Source of the DNA: JALOOB01 sp040766655
Lineage (GTDB): Bacteria > Chloroflexota > Anaerolineae > CG2-30-64-16
Direction of reading: 5' to 3'
DNA length: 64,000 nt
NCBI GenBank assembly: GCA_040766655.1
Contig: JAXGQB010000010.1
Coordinates: 186,001 to 250,000 of the forward strand
The position numbers and the translations under genes are program-made. Below are positions 31,535 to 39,733 of this stretch, in pieces; positions within the stretch are counted from its first letter, which is position 1, and each line of letters begins with the position of its first letter. The notes beneath the pieces were generated by a model, which was not told the origin of the DNA, did no database searches, and saw nothing but the letters and a program-made list of their open reading frames with translations.

Positions 31535-32392
31535 TCATCCCCTGCCGTACTCGTAGAACCCCTTGCCGCTCTTGCGGCCCAGCCAGCCAGCGCTGACCAT
31601 CCGGCGCAGCAGGGGCGGCGCGGCGAAGCGGGGATCCTTCGTCTCCTCGAAGACGGCATCCGCGATGAAGAGCGTCGTGTCCAGGCCGACGAAATCGAGC
31701 AGCGTGAACGGCCCCATCGGGTGGCTCAGCCCGAGCTGGATCGCGGTGTCGAAGTCCTCCTTCGTGGCCACGCCCTTCTCCAGCTCCGCGATCGCCTGCA
31801 GCAGGTAGGGGATCAGCAGCAGGTTGACGATGAAGCCCGGCGTGTCCTTGCTCACCACGATCGTCTTGCCCAGGCTCTCGCCGAACGCCTTCGCGGCCTG
31901 GAACGTCTCCTCACTCGTCAGGAACGTGCGCACCATCTCCAGGAGCCGCATGACGGGGACGGGCTGCATGAAGTGCAGTCCCAGCACCTTGTCGGGCCGC
32001 TTCGTCGCCGCGGCCATGTCCGTGATGGCGAGGGAGGAGGTGTTGGAGGCCAGGATGGCGTGGGGCGGCGTGATCCGATCCAGCTCCGCGAACACGTGCC
32101 GCTTGAGGTCGATCTTCTCGGTGATCGCCTCGATCACCAGGTCACACTCGTGCATCGCGCCGAGGTCCGTCGCGCCCATGATGCGCGCGAGGCATGCGTC
32201 GCGATCCTCGGCCGACAGCTTGCCCTTGCTCACCGCCCGCTCCAGCGAGCCGGTGATGCGCTTCATGCCGGCCTGCAGCAGATCGCTGCTGGCCTCCTGC
32301 ACCACCACGGTGTAGCCCGATTTGGCGCACACCTCCGTGATGCCCGAGCCCATGAGGCCGCAACCGACAACACCTACACGTTTGATCGTCAT
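31535..32392 (-). CDS. 3-hydroxyacyl-CoA (3-hydroxybutyryl-CoA) dehydrogenase
   Basis: An NAD(P)-dependent dehydrogenase of 285 residues interconverting 3-hydroxyacyl-CoA and 3-oxoacyl-CoA. The Rossmann start is VGVVGCGLMGSGITEVCA. The catalytic segments are ASNTSSLAITDMA, LGLHFMQPVPVMRLLEMV (catalytic His) and DTPGFIVNLLLIPYLLQAI (Asn), and the C-terminal domain has GLSHPMGPFTLLDFVGLDT and GRKSGKGFYEY. ATG 32392 has AGGAGGG six bases upstream. It fits butyrate or fatty acid metabolism alongside the acyl-CoA genes downstream. Confidence 0.95.
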   Translation of the reverse strand: MTIKRVGVVGCGLMGSGITEVCAKSGYTVVVQEASSDLLQAGMKRITGSLERAVSKGKLSAEDRDACLARIMGATDLGAMHECDLVIEAITEKIDLKRHVFAELDRITPPHAILASNTSSLAITDMAAATKRPDKVLGLHFMQPVPVMRLLEMVRTFLTSEETFQAAKAFGESLGKTIVVSKDTPGFIVNLLLIPYLLQAIAELEKGVATKEDFDTAIQLGLSHPMGPFTLLDFVGLDTTLFIADAVFEETKDPRFAAPPLLRRMVSAGWLGRKSGKGFYEYGRG

Positions 32393-32518
32393 GGTAAGCC
32401 CTCCTTGGCTTGTGAGGCGGCAGAAGCTGATGCGCACAGTATACCGTCTCGCCGCGCGCTGACAAGGGGACGAACGGTCTGACCAGGAGCTCCAAATGGC
32501 GCTGCTGGTATTCTTGCC

Positions 32519-32603
32519 TCAGAGGTCACCGAGGACGCAGAGAGGGTCATAGACTGCTATTCCTCTCTTCTCTCTGGGAGCTCGGCGGCCTCTGCGGCTA
32601 AGA
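32519..32603. repeat. Dispersed imperfect inverted repeat, GAGGACGCAGAG family, copy 1
   Basis: GAGGACGCAGAGAGG and, facing it, CTCTGCGGCTAAG form the ends of an imperfect hairpin. Related copies are at 36205 and 45047. The remaining intergenic stretch 32438-32744 holds nothing else that I can identify except the AcnX ribosome-binding site. Confidence 0.55.
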
Positions 32604-32744
32604 AATCGCTGCATCTGGAGTTGCTGGTGGAGCGCCTGTCTGCTTTTCCGCGGTCCGAAGCTGTGATATCCTCAATGCGGCTTGGCGCTCCTCCTCCCAG
32701 GCGGGAAGGCGAGACAGCGATCTCAGTGCCGGGAGATCCTCCAC

Positions 32745-34010
32745 ATGCTACAGCTTACCGACCGTGACCGGGGCCTGCTCGACGGGACCTACGGCCCTGG
32801 CGCGCAGATGGCCATGTCCATCATGGTGCGCATGGCCGAGGTCTACGGCGCCGAGACCCTGCTCGACATCAGCGCGGCGCACATCGACAGCGCGCTCTAC
32901 ATGGGCCAGGCAACGCTCGATTTTGCCGAGCGGCTGGCCGGCCTGGGCGCGCGCGTGGTCGTGCCGGCCACCACCAACGTCAGCGGCGTGGACGAGGCGG
33001 GCTGGCGCGCCTGGCCCGTGCCGCCTGAGTGGGCCGAGATGGCTCAGCGCCAGATGGCCGCGTACCTGGCCCTCGGCTGCAGCCCCACCTTCACCTGCGC
33101 ACCCTATCAAAGCGCGCCCCGGCCCCACTTCGGCCAGCAGATCGCCTGGGGCGAGTCCAACGCCATCGCCTTCGCCAACTCCGTGCTGGGCGCGCGCACC
33201 GAGCGCTACCCGGACCTGCTCGACATCTGCGCGGCCATCACCGGCCGCGTCCCCCTCGTCGGCCTGCACCTGACGGAGAACCGCGCGGCCAGCCTGGTGC
33301 TCCGCCTGGACGGCGTGCCCCTGGCCCTCCAGGCCGCTGACGAGTTCTATCCGGTGCTCGGCTACGTGACGGGCCGGCTCGCGGGCGAGCGCGTCCCTGC
33401 GATCGACGGGCTGGCGGTCGTCCCGACCGAGGACCAACTCAAGGCGCTCTGCGCGGCCGCGGCTTCCTCCGGTGCGGTCGCCCTCTGTCACGTTGTGGGG
33501 GTTACCCCAGAGGCGTCCACGCTCGATGCCGCGTGCCAGGGCCGCGTGCCGCCTGAGCTCCACGTGCTGGACATGGCCGTCCTCCGCCGGGCAGCCGCAG
33601 CGCTCACGACGGCGGACACCGGCGCCCTGGATCTCGTCGCTCTTGGCTGCCCGCACTTCTCGCTGGCCGAGTTTCGCCAGCTCGCGCCGCTGCTGGCGGG
33701 TCGCAAGCGCAGCCCGCGCACGCGCTTCCTGGTCACCACCGGCCGCAGCGTCGCGGAGTGGGCCGAGCAGGAGGGATTGCTGGCGCCACTGAGGGCGTTC
33801 GGCGGCGAGCTCACGTTGGACACCTGCATCCTCACCACGCCGATGCTGCCCTCCGACGTGCGCTGCCTGATGACCAACTCGGCCAAGTATGCCTATTACG
33901 CGCCCGGCATGCTCAATACGACGGTGACGTACGGCAGCCTGTCCGACTGCGTCCGGTCCGCGGTTGCGGGCGCCGTAGTGCGCGACGGGTCCTTGTGGGA
34001 GGGAGAATGA
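32745..34010 (+). CDS. Aconitase X catalytic subunit (AcnX/DUF521)
   Basis: The large subunit, 421 residues, of a dehydratase of the aconitase-X family. Signatures in order: MLQLTDRDRGLLDGTYGPG, ATTNVSGVDEAGW, TCAPYQSAPRPHFGQQ, AWGESNAIAFANSVLGARTE, VALGCPHFSLAE, LDTCILTTPML and LMTNSAKYAYYAPGM. The Cys of TCAPY, GCPH and DTC match those of the other AcnX at 1568-2839. ATG 32745 is chosen, with GGGAG upstream; the longer frame from 32682 is rejected. It overlaps the swivel-subunit gene by four bases, so this copy has its complete two-subunit enzyme. Bacterial relatives dehydrate cis-3-hydroxyproline; archaeal ones act on phosphomevalonate. The substrate is open. Confidence 0.9.
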   Translation: MLQLTDRDRGLLDGTYGPGAQMAMSIMVRMAEVYGAETLLDISAAHIDSALYMGQATLDFAERLAGLGARVVVPATTNVSGVDEAGWRAWPVPPEWAEMAQRQMAAYLALGCSPTFTCAPYQSAPRPHFGQQIAWGESNAIAFANSVLGARTERYPDLLDICAAITGRVPLVGLHLTENRAASLVLRLDGVPLALQAADEFYPVLGYVTGRLAGERVPAIDGLAVVPTEDQLKALCAAAASSGAVALCHVVGVTPEASTLDAACQGRVPPELHVLDMAVLRRAAAALTTADTGALDLVALGCPHFSLAEFRQLAPLLAGRKRSPRTRFLVTTGRSVAEWAEQEGLLAPLRAFGGELTLDTCILTTPMLPSDVRCLMTNSAKYAYYAPGMLNTTVTYGSLSDCVRSAVAGAVVRDGSLWEGE

Positions 34011-34453
34011 ACGCGGGCTCGACGGTGTTGCACGGGCGACCCCTGGTGGGAGGCGCTGCGGCCGGGGAGCTCCTGGTCGCAAGCGCGCCGCTGAGCTTCT
34101 GGGGCGGCTACGATTACGCGACGGGTGAGATTACCGACCGGCGCCACCCGCTGTCCGGACAGATCGCGGCCGGCCGCATCCTGGCGCTCCCGTACACCAT
34201 CGGGTCGAGCACCACCACAGCGGTGCTGCTCGAGGCCGTGCGCGCGGGGACCGCGCCGGCCGCCATCCTGACCGCGTCCGCCGACGCGTTCCTGGCCCTC
34301 GCCGCCATCGTGGCCGATGTCCTTTATGCCAAGCCGCTGCCGGTGGTGGCAATCGGCGCAGAGGCGTTCGCCGCCCTGCGCGATGGCCAGTGGGCCGAGC
34401 TGACCCCCGGCGGCTACGTCTTCCTCACACCAGGAGACTCGGGCGGCAACTAG
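34007..34453 (+). CDS. Aconitase X swivel (small) subunit, DUF126
   Basis: The 148-residue small subunit that completes the active site of aconitase X. It begins STVLHGRPLVGGAAAGELLV, has the FWGGYDYATGEITDRRHP strand and the Ser-rich active loop LPYTIGSSTTTAVLLEAV, where the family has a catalytic Ser. ATG 34007 overlaps the stop of the large subunit (ATGA), the typical coupling. Fusion or adjacency of these two parts is the family rule, which makes the lone large subunit at 1568 stand out. Confidence 0.92.
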   Translation: MNAGSTVLHGRPLVGGAAAGELLVASAPLSFWGGYDYATGEITDRRHPLSGQIAAGRILALPYTIGSSTTTAVLLEAVRAGTAPAAILTASADAFLALAAIVADVLYAKPLPVVAIGAEAFAALRDGQWAELTPGGYVFLTPGDSGGN

Positions 34454-34466
34454 CTCCCTGAGCACT

Positions 34467-34632
34467 CTGTCGGTTTGATTTCTGTCACCCTGAGCGAAGC
34501 GAAGGGTCTCGCTCCCATGGCGGCGAGATTCTTCGCCGCTGCGCGGCTCAGAATGACAAGCTCCAGAGTTACAGACTACTGAGACCCTGTCGGTTTGATT
34601 TCTGTCACCCTGAGCGAAGCGAAGGATCTCGC
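34467..34632. repeat. Duplicated dispersed repeat (CACCCTGAGCGAAGCGAAGG)
   Basis: A 46-base sequence occurs at 34467-34512 and again exactly 120 bases later at 34587-34632 with one change. The first copy is followed by its inverse-complement-like partner (CGGCTCAGAATGACA). This family is scattered through many bacterial genomes. It separates two convergent genes. Confidence 0.75.
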
Positions 34633-34643
34633 TGCCCGCGTCA

Positions 34644-35390
34644 CTACTCCCGGTACGCGGCGCGTCCGGGCGGAGCCAGGTTCAGCGCCTTCCGCGTCTC
34701 CCGCCAGCCGGGCAGGAACCGGTCCATGAGCGCGCGGAAACGCGGGCCGTGTCCGCGCTCGAGCAGGTGGACCATCTCGTGCACGACCACGTATTCGAGG
34801 TAGCTTGGCGGCTTCCTGACCAGATCGAGGTTCAGCCAGATGCGACGGGCCTGCGTGTTGCAGCTGCCCCAGCGCGTCTTCATCGCCTTCACGCCCCACT
34901 CGGCAACCTGCACGCCCAGGACCGGCTCCCACCGGGCGATCAGCGGGGGGATCAGCTCCCTGAGCTGCGCGCGGTACCAGCCCAGCAGCACCCGCTCCCG
35001 CTGCGCCGCGTCGCTGCCCGGCCTGACGCAGAGATCCACCGTGGTCCCGTCGCGCAGGCGGACGCCCGGCGGCCCGTCGCGGTACACCACGTTCAGCACG
35101 TAGCGGCGTCCCCCGTACTCGTGGCTCTCGCCGGAGACGTATTGGGGCGCGTCCTGCTGTTCGCGGCCCGCAAGCCTCGCCTGCTGCTTGCGGATCCAGT
35201 CCAGCTTCGAGGCGACCACCTGGCGGATTGCGTCATCGCCCAGCGCCGCGGGCGCGGAGACGCGCACCCGGCCCTCGGGCGGATACACGCCGAGGTGCAC
35301 GTTTTTGATCGCCTTACGGACAACCTGGACTGTGATCCCATCGACCACGATCGTGGTCGACCTGGTGCGCGCTGGCTTCCTGAACAACAC
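34644..35390 (-). CDS. YgjP/WLM-type zinc metallopeptidase (DUF45)
   Basis: A 248-residue predicted metallopeptidase. The zinc site is VVHEMVHLLERGHGPRF: the HEMVH helix (HExxH) plus a third His in GHG. It is preceded by the family block KTRWGSCNTQARRIWLNLDL. The N-terminal half is a beta-rich domain with the conserved IVVDGITVQVVRKAIKNV start, as in YgjP. Cytoplasmic, no signal. The start is GTG 35390. The substrate is unknown; homologues are often near type I restriction genes, which is not the case here. Confidence 0.88.
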   Translation of the reverse strand: MLFRKPARTRSTTIVVDGITVQVVRKAIKNVHLGVYPPEGRVRVSAPAALGDDAIRQVVASKLDWIRKQQARLAGREQQDAPQYVSGESHEYGGRRYVLNVVYRDGPPGVRLRDGTTVDLCVRPGSDAAQRERVLLGWYRAQLRELIPPLIARWEPVLGVQVAEWGVKAMKTRWGSCNTQARRIWLNLDLVRKPPSYLEYVVVHEMVHLLERGHGPRFRALMDRFLPGWRETRKALNLAPPGRAAYRE

Positions 35391-35578
35391 GGCTCATCCC
35401 TCACTGCCGCTGACTGGGGGCGGAGTATAGCACACGCGGCCGGCGCGCCCAAGCGCACGGCGTACGTCGGACGCGCATCCGGCAGCGATTCGCGCCCGGT
35501 GTATGGCCGGCCACATAATGTAACTTAAGCGATGATAAAATAACTCAAAGATGCGTTGACACATCATCAGGAGGTACG

Positions 35579-36187
35579 ATGAGCCCTTACACTTGCGGAA
35601 CGACACCGCGGCGCACGGCGCCCGCGCTGATTGCCACTTTGTTGCTTGCAGCGGCTTTGACCGCATGTTCGTCGCCCGCCCCGGCGCCCAGCGCTCCCGC
35701 GGCGACCCAGCCACCGGCTCCCACGGCCGTGCCGGCCACCATTGAGGCGCTGGCAGCCACCGAGGCTCCCGCTGCAACGGAGGCGCCCCCTGCGGCCAGC
35801 GCTCCGGCTGCGACCGAAGCGCCCTTAGCCACTGACGCGCCACCTGCGACCGAGGCGCCCCCAGCCACGGAGGCGCCGGTTCAGGCGCCCGCGTCAGGCG
35901 GTACGACGGTCAGCTACAGGGAAGACCTGAAGCCGATCTTCGAGAAGTCGTGCATCCGCTGTCACGGCGGGGCGAACGGGATCGAGGGCGAGCTGGACCA
36001 GCGCACGTACGCCGGCCTGATGAAGGGCGGCGAGAGCGGCGCGGTCGTGATTCCCGGCAACTCGGCCGGCAGCCTGCTCTACGAGCTCATCGACGCCGGC
36101 AAGATGCCCCGCCGCGCGTCCAGGCTGCCCCAGGAGCAGATCGACCTGATCGCGCGCTGGATCGACGAGGGCGCGCTGGACAACTGA
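35579..36187 (+). CDS. Mono-heme c-type cytochrome lipoprotein
   Basis: A 202-residue lipoprotein. The signal LLAAALTACSS has the lipid Cys at residue 30. A long linker of Ala/Pro/Thr with repeated ATEAP units runs to about residue 108. The C-terminal heme domain has the motif CIRCHGG near residue 125 and a distal Met ligand candidate in GKMPRRASRLP, close to the planctomycete-type cytochrome domain. AGGAGG lies four bases before ATG 35579. It would carry electrons on the outer face of the membrane. It stands alone, far from the multiheme cluster. Confidence 0.88.
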   Translation: MSPYTCGTTPRRTAPALIATLLLAAALTACSSPAPAPSAPAATQPPAPTAVPATIEALAATEAPAATEAPPAASAPAATEAPLATDAPPATEAPPATEAPVQAPASGGTTVSYREDLKPIFEKSCIRCHGGANGIEGELDQRTYAGLMKGGESGAVVIPGNSAGSLLYELIDAGKMPRRASRLPQEQIDLIARWIDEGALDN

Positions 36188-36204
36188 TCGCGCCCCGGCG
36201 AAGA

Positions 36205-36267
36205 TTAGCCGCAGAGCACGCAGAGGGCACAGAGATAGTCTCTGCGTGCTCTGCGATCTCTGCGGCT
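36205..36267. repeat. Dispersed inverted repeat, CCGCAGAG family, copy 2
   Basis: AGCCGCAGAGCACGCAGAG on the left and CTCTGCGATCTCTGCGGCT on the right form a near-perfect hairpin 18 bases behind the cytochrome stop; it may serve as its terminator. Same family as 32519 and 45047. Confidence 0.65.
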
Positions 36268-36365
36268 GGGCTTTCAACGCCCGCGCCGGTTTCCCCATTG
36301 ATCTGCCCCGTTGTACAATCGCAGGCGCAACGAACGCGCACCTGCGCGGTTAATCTGGTTGGACT

Positions 36366-37370
36366 ATGATGCAGATACCCATTTCCATCGTCGCGCGCAC
36401 GCTCCTGGGCCGCTCCCTGCTCGTGCAGGCTGCCGGCGCGGCCATCGCTGCGGGCGGCGCAGCCTACTACTTCACCCACCCGCAGCGCGTCCTCGTGGAC
36501 CTCCCCGAGGACCTGGCGTCGCGCGCCGAGAGCGTCACGCTGGCCGCGGCGGACGGCGCGGCGCTGCGAGCCTGGTGGATTCCGGGCGAGCGTCAGAATG
36601 GCAAGTCGTGTGATCGGACGGTCGTCCATCACCACGGCTTCAACGGATGCGCGGGCGTGCTGATGGCCAGGCAGGCACTGCTGGGCCGGCGGCCGCTGCG
36701 CCTGCCGATGGGCGATAATGGCGAGGGCGCCCAGACCGGGCCGTTGGCCGCGTGGCCCGTCGTGCGCGAGGGCCTGGGCCGGGGTTACAACTTCCTCCTC
36801 GTCGACGCACGCAGCCATGGCAGGTCTGAGGGCCCGTGGGACACGAGCGGCGTGTTGCAGGTCTCGGATGCCATGCGGTGGGCGATGTGGCTCCACCGCG
36901 AGCAGACGCAGCTGTGGGCCGGCCTATGGGGCCACTCCTACGGCGCCGCGATCGGGCTGGCGCTTGCGGTGCGCTCGTCCGGGGGCGGCTACGATGCCAT
37001 GGTGCTCGACAGCCCGGTGCTGCTGGCCAAGGGCGTCTACGAGGGCGTCATCCGCAAGTCGGCTCCGTTGATAGGCGAGCCGATCTACGCCGTGATCCAG
37101 CCGGTGATCCAGCGCGTGGGCAACAAGACGCTCTACCCCATGCTCCAGGCGCACCGTCCCAGGATGCCGATCCTGTTGATCCATGGGATGGAAGACGGCC
37201 ACGTGCCTGCGTGGCAGAGCGAGGAAGCGTACGAGCTGATGCACGACGAGGCCGATCCCGATCGCACCGCGCTGTGGCTCGTGCCCGGCGCGGCGCACCT
37301 CGAGGGGCTCGAGGTCGCGGCGGAGGAGTACGTCCGCCGCACGCTGGGTTGGTTCGATCATTGGATGTAG
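36366..37370 (+). CDS. Alpha/beta-hydrolase with N-terminal membrane anchor
   Basis: A 334-residue alpha/beta-hydrolase. A hydrophobic N-terminal segment (VQAAGAAIAAGGAAYYFTH) anchors it. The oxyanion-type HHHGFNG lies near residue 88, VDARSHGRSEG near 145, the nucleophile elbow GHSYGAAIG (Ser) near 190 and the acid Asp region LLIHGMEDGHVP. The closing His is likely in GAAHLEGLEV. It resembles bem46/YqkD-type hydrolases of unknown substrate. The gene starts at ATG 36366 (or 36369). Confidence 0.85.
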   Translation: MMQIPISIVARTLLGRSLLVQAAGAAIAAGGAAYYFTHPQRVLVDLPEDLASRAESVTLAAADGAALRAWWIPGERQNGKSCDRTVVHHHGFNGCAGVLMARQALLGRRPLRLPMGDNGEGAQTGPLAAWPVVREGLGRGYNFLLVDARSHGRSEGPWDTSGVLQVSDAMRWAMWLHREQTQLWAGLWGHSYGAAIGLALAVRSSGGGYDAMVLDSPVLLAKGVYEGVIRKSAPLIGEPIYAVIQPVIQRVGNKTLYPMLQAHRPRMPILLIHGMEDGHVPAWQSEEAYELMHDEADPDRTALWLVPGAAHLEGLEVAAEEYVRRTLGWFDHWM

Positions 37371-37464
37371 GGGGCGGCCAACGGCCCAACAGGCCCGATT
37401 TCAATCGAGGCCGAAACATCGGGTTCATGGCCTTTGATCGATGCCGATTTCATCTGGAGGTACC

Positions 37465-38175
37465 TTGCGTAAACCCATCACCGCCGCGCTGCGTTGGCTG
37501 ATCGCGCTGGCCATGCCGGTGTTCATCGTCCTGCTGTGGCTGCGCATCGTGTGGAACCCGTGGTTCATCAACTGGGAGTACGGCAAGGCCGACTTCCCTC
37601 CCGACACCTACGGGTTCACGATCGAGCAGCGCGTCGACTACGCGCTGCAGTGGATCGATTACTACAACAGCACGGAGTCTCCCGAGGCGGGCGTCGCGCG
37701 GTTCTCCGCGCTCACGCTGCCCGGCTCCGATGAGCCGCTCTACACGCCATACGAGGTCAGCCACATGGTGGACGTGCGGATCCTCACCGACACGCTGTGG
37801 CGCATCCTCCCCTTCGCGGCGCTGATCGTCGTGGGCGGGCTGGCGGTCCTGCTGGGCGTCCGGCGCACGCGGCCCGACGGCTACGCGGCCATCTTCATGG
37901 GCGGCCTGCTCAGCACCGGGCTGCTGGTCGCGACCATCCTGTTCGTCCTGCTGTCGTGGCGCACCTTCTTCGTGACGCTGCACGACGTCTTCTTCGAGCC
38001 GGGCTCGTGGACCTTCGATTGGTCGAGCAGCCTGATCCGCATCTTCCCGGATCGCTTCTGGTTCGATGCCGGCATCGTGCTGGTCGGCGGCGCGCTGGCC
38101 ATCAGCATCGTCGTGATGGCGGCCGGGTGGTTTTTGGGCCGCCGCGGCCGCACGCTTCACAACCGTTCGGAGTGA
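37465..38175 (+). CDS. Integral membrane protein, DUF1461 (TIGR01906) family
   Basis: A protein of about 236 residues with four predicted helices: LIALAMPVFIVLLWLRI, FAALIVVGGLAVLLGV, GLLVATILFVLLSW and IVLVGGALAISIVVMAAGW. The exported loop between helices 1 and 2 has WEYGKADFPPDTYGF and EVSHMVDVRIL, and the second loop has FVTLHDVFFEPGSWTFDWSSSL, the conserved marks of this family of unknown function. TTG 37465 is preferred because GGAGG lies four bases upstream; ATG 37441 in frame has no such site. It ends one base before the carboxylase gene, a frequent companion only by position. Confidence 0.75.
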   Translation: MRKPITAALRWLIALAMPVFIVLLWLRIVWNPWFINWEYGKADFPPDTYGFTIEQRVDYALQWIDYYNSTESPEAGVARFSALTLPGSDEPLYTPYEVSHMVDVRILTDTLWRILPFAALIVVGGLAVLLGVRRTRPDGYAAIFMGGLLSTGLLVATILFVLLSWRTFFVTLHDVFFEPGSWTFDWSSSLIRIFPDRFWFDAGIVLVGGALAISIVVMAAGWFLGRRGRTLHNRSE

Positions 38176-38176
38176 T

Positions 38177-39727
38177 ATGGCTCATCAAGCAAAGATAGCC
38201 CGCCTGCGCGATCTCAAGAACGCCTCCGGCTTCGGCGGCGGCGAGGAGCGCATCCGCGCCCAACATGCGAAGGGCAAGCTGACCGCCCGCGAGCGGCTGG
38301 AGCTTCTGCTCGACAAGGGCTCCTTCACCGAGCTGGACCGCTTCGTCACCCCGCGCGGTGCGGAGGTGGACGGCGCCGCGGGCCAGGCCCTGGGCGACGG
38401 CGTCGTGACGGGCTACGGCACGATCGACCGGCGCCTCGTCTACGTCTTCTCGCAAGATTTCACCGTCGCGGGCGGATCGTTGGGCGAGGCGCATGCGGAG
38501 AAGATCTGCAAGGTGCTGGACCTGGCGATGAAGAACGGCGCGCCGATCGTCGGCCTGAGCGACTCCGGCGGTGCGCGCATCCAGGAGGGGGTCTACTCTC
38601 TCGGGGGTTACGCCGACATCTTTCTCCTCAACACGCTCGCCTCGGGCGTCATCCCGCAGATCAGCATGATCATGGGGCCGTCCGCAGGCGGCGCGGTCTA
38701 CTCCCCCGCGCTGACCGACTTCATCGTCATGGTCAAGGACACGAGCTACATGTTCGTCACCGGGCCGGACGTGGTGAAGACGGTGACGCACGAGACGGTG
38801 ACGTTCGAGGCGCTGGGCGGCGCGCTGACGCACGCGTCGACGAGCGGCGTGGCCCACTTCGCCGCGGACGGCGAGGAGGACGCGATCTTTCTGGTGCAGA
38901 AGCTGCTGTCGTACCTGCCCTCGAACAACATGGTGGACCCGCCGCTGGTGCGCTCCGAAGACGACCCGCTGCGCACGGACGAGCGGCTCGAGAGCGTCAT
39001 CCCGGAGGAGCCGAACAAGCCCTACAACATGCACGACGTGATCTGCCGGGTGGTCGACGACGGTGAGTTCCTCGAGATCATGCAGAACTGGGCGGGCAAC
39101 ATCATGATCGGCTTCGCCCGGCTCGATGGCCGCAGCGTCGGCATCGTGGCGAACCAGCCTGCGGTGCTGGCCGGCGTGCTGGACATCAACGCCAGCGTCA
39201 AGGCCGCACGCTTCGTCCGCTTCTGCGACTGCTTCAACATCCCCGTGATCACCTTTGTCGACGTGCCCGGGTTCCTGCCCGGCACCGTCCAGGAGCACGG
39301 CGGCATCATCCGGCACGGCGCGAAGCTGCTCTACGCCTACGCGGAGGCCACCGTGCCCAAGCTGACCGTGGTGACGCGCAAGGCCTACGGCGGCGCGTAC
39401 TGCGTCATGTCGTCCAAGCACCTGCGCGGGGATGTCAACCTGGCGTGGCCCACCGCGGAGATCGCGGTCATGGGCCCCGAGGGCGCGGTGAACATCGTCC
39501 ACCGCCGCGAGATCTCGGCCGCGGCCGATCCTGACGAGGCGCGGCGCGGGCTCGTGGCCGATTACCGCGAGAAGTTCGCCAATCCCTACGTTGCCGCGGC
39601 GCGCGGCTACGTGGACGCGGTCATCGAGCCGCACGAGACGCGGCCACGGCTGATCAACGCCTTGGAGATGCTGCGGAACAAGCGGGACGCCAACCCGCCC
39701 AAGAAGCACGGGAACATCCCGCTGTGA
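38177..39727 (+). CDS. pccB: Acyl-CoA carboxylase carboxyltransferase (propionyl-CoA carboxylase beta)
   Basis: The carboxyltransferase subunit of 516 residues that moves CO2 from biotin to an acyl-CoA, giving methylmalonyl-CoA from propionyl-CoA. Family marks: GKLTARERLELLLDKGSF, FSQDFTVAGGSLGEAHAEK, GLSDSGGARIQEGVYSLGGY (acyl-CoA oxyanion hole), MGPSAGGAVYSPALTDF, VDVPGFLPGTVQEHGGIIRHG and KAYGGAYCVMSSKHL. It opens the carboxylase cluster, with the biotin carboxylase and carrier directly behind. The propionyl specificity is inferred from the mutase and epimerase downstream. Confidence 0.95.
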   Translation: MAHQAKIARLRDLKNASGFGGGEERIRAQHAKGKLTARERLELLLDKGSFTELDRFVTPRGAEVDGAAGQALGDGVVTGYGTIDRRLVYVFSQDFTVAGGSLGEAHAEKICKVLDLAMKNGAPIVGLSDSGGARIQEGVYSLGGYADIFLLNTLASGVIPQISMIMGPSAGGAVYSPALTDFIVMVKDTSYMFVTGPDVVKTVTHETVTFEALGGALTHASTSGVAHFAADGEEDAIFLVQKLLSYLPSNNMVDPPLVRSEDDPLRTDERLESVIPEEPNKPYNMHDVICRVVDDGEFLEIMQNWAGNIMIGFARLDGRSVGIVANQPAVLAGVLDINASVKAARFVRFCDCFNIPVITFVDVPGFLPGTVQEHGGIIRHGAKLLYAYAEATVPKLTVVTRKAYGGAYCVMSSKHLRGDVNLAWPTAEIAVMGPEGAVNIVHRREISAAADPDEARRGLVADYREKFANPYVAAARGYVDAVIEPHETRPRLINALEMLRNKRDANPPKKHGNIPL

Positions 39728-39733
39728 GCGCCC

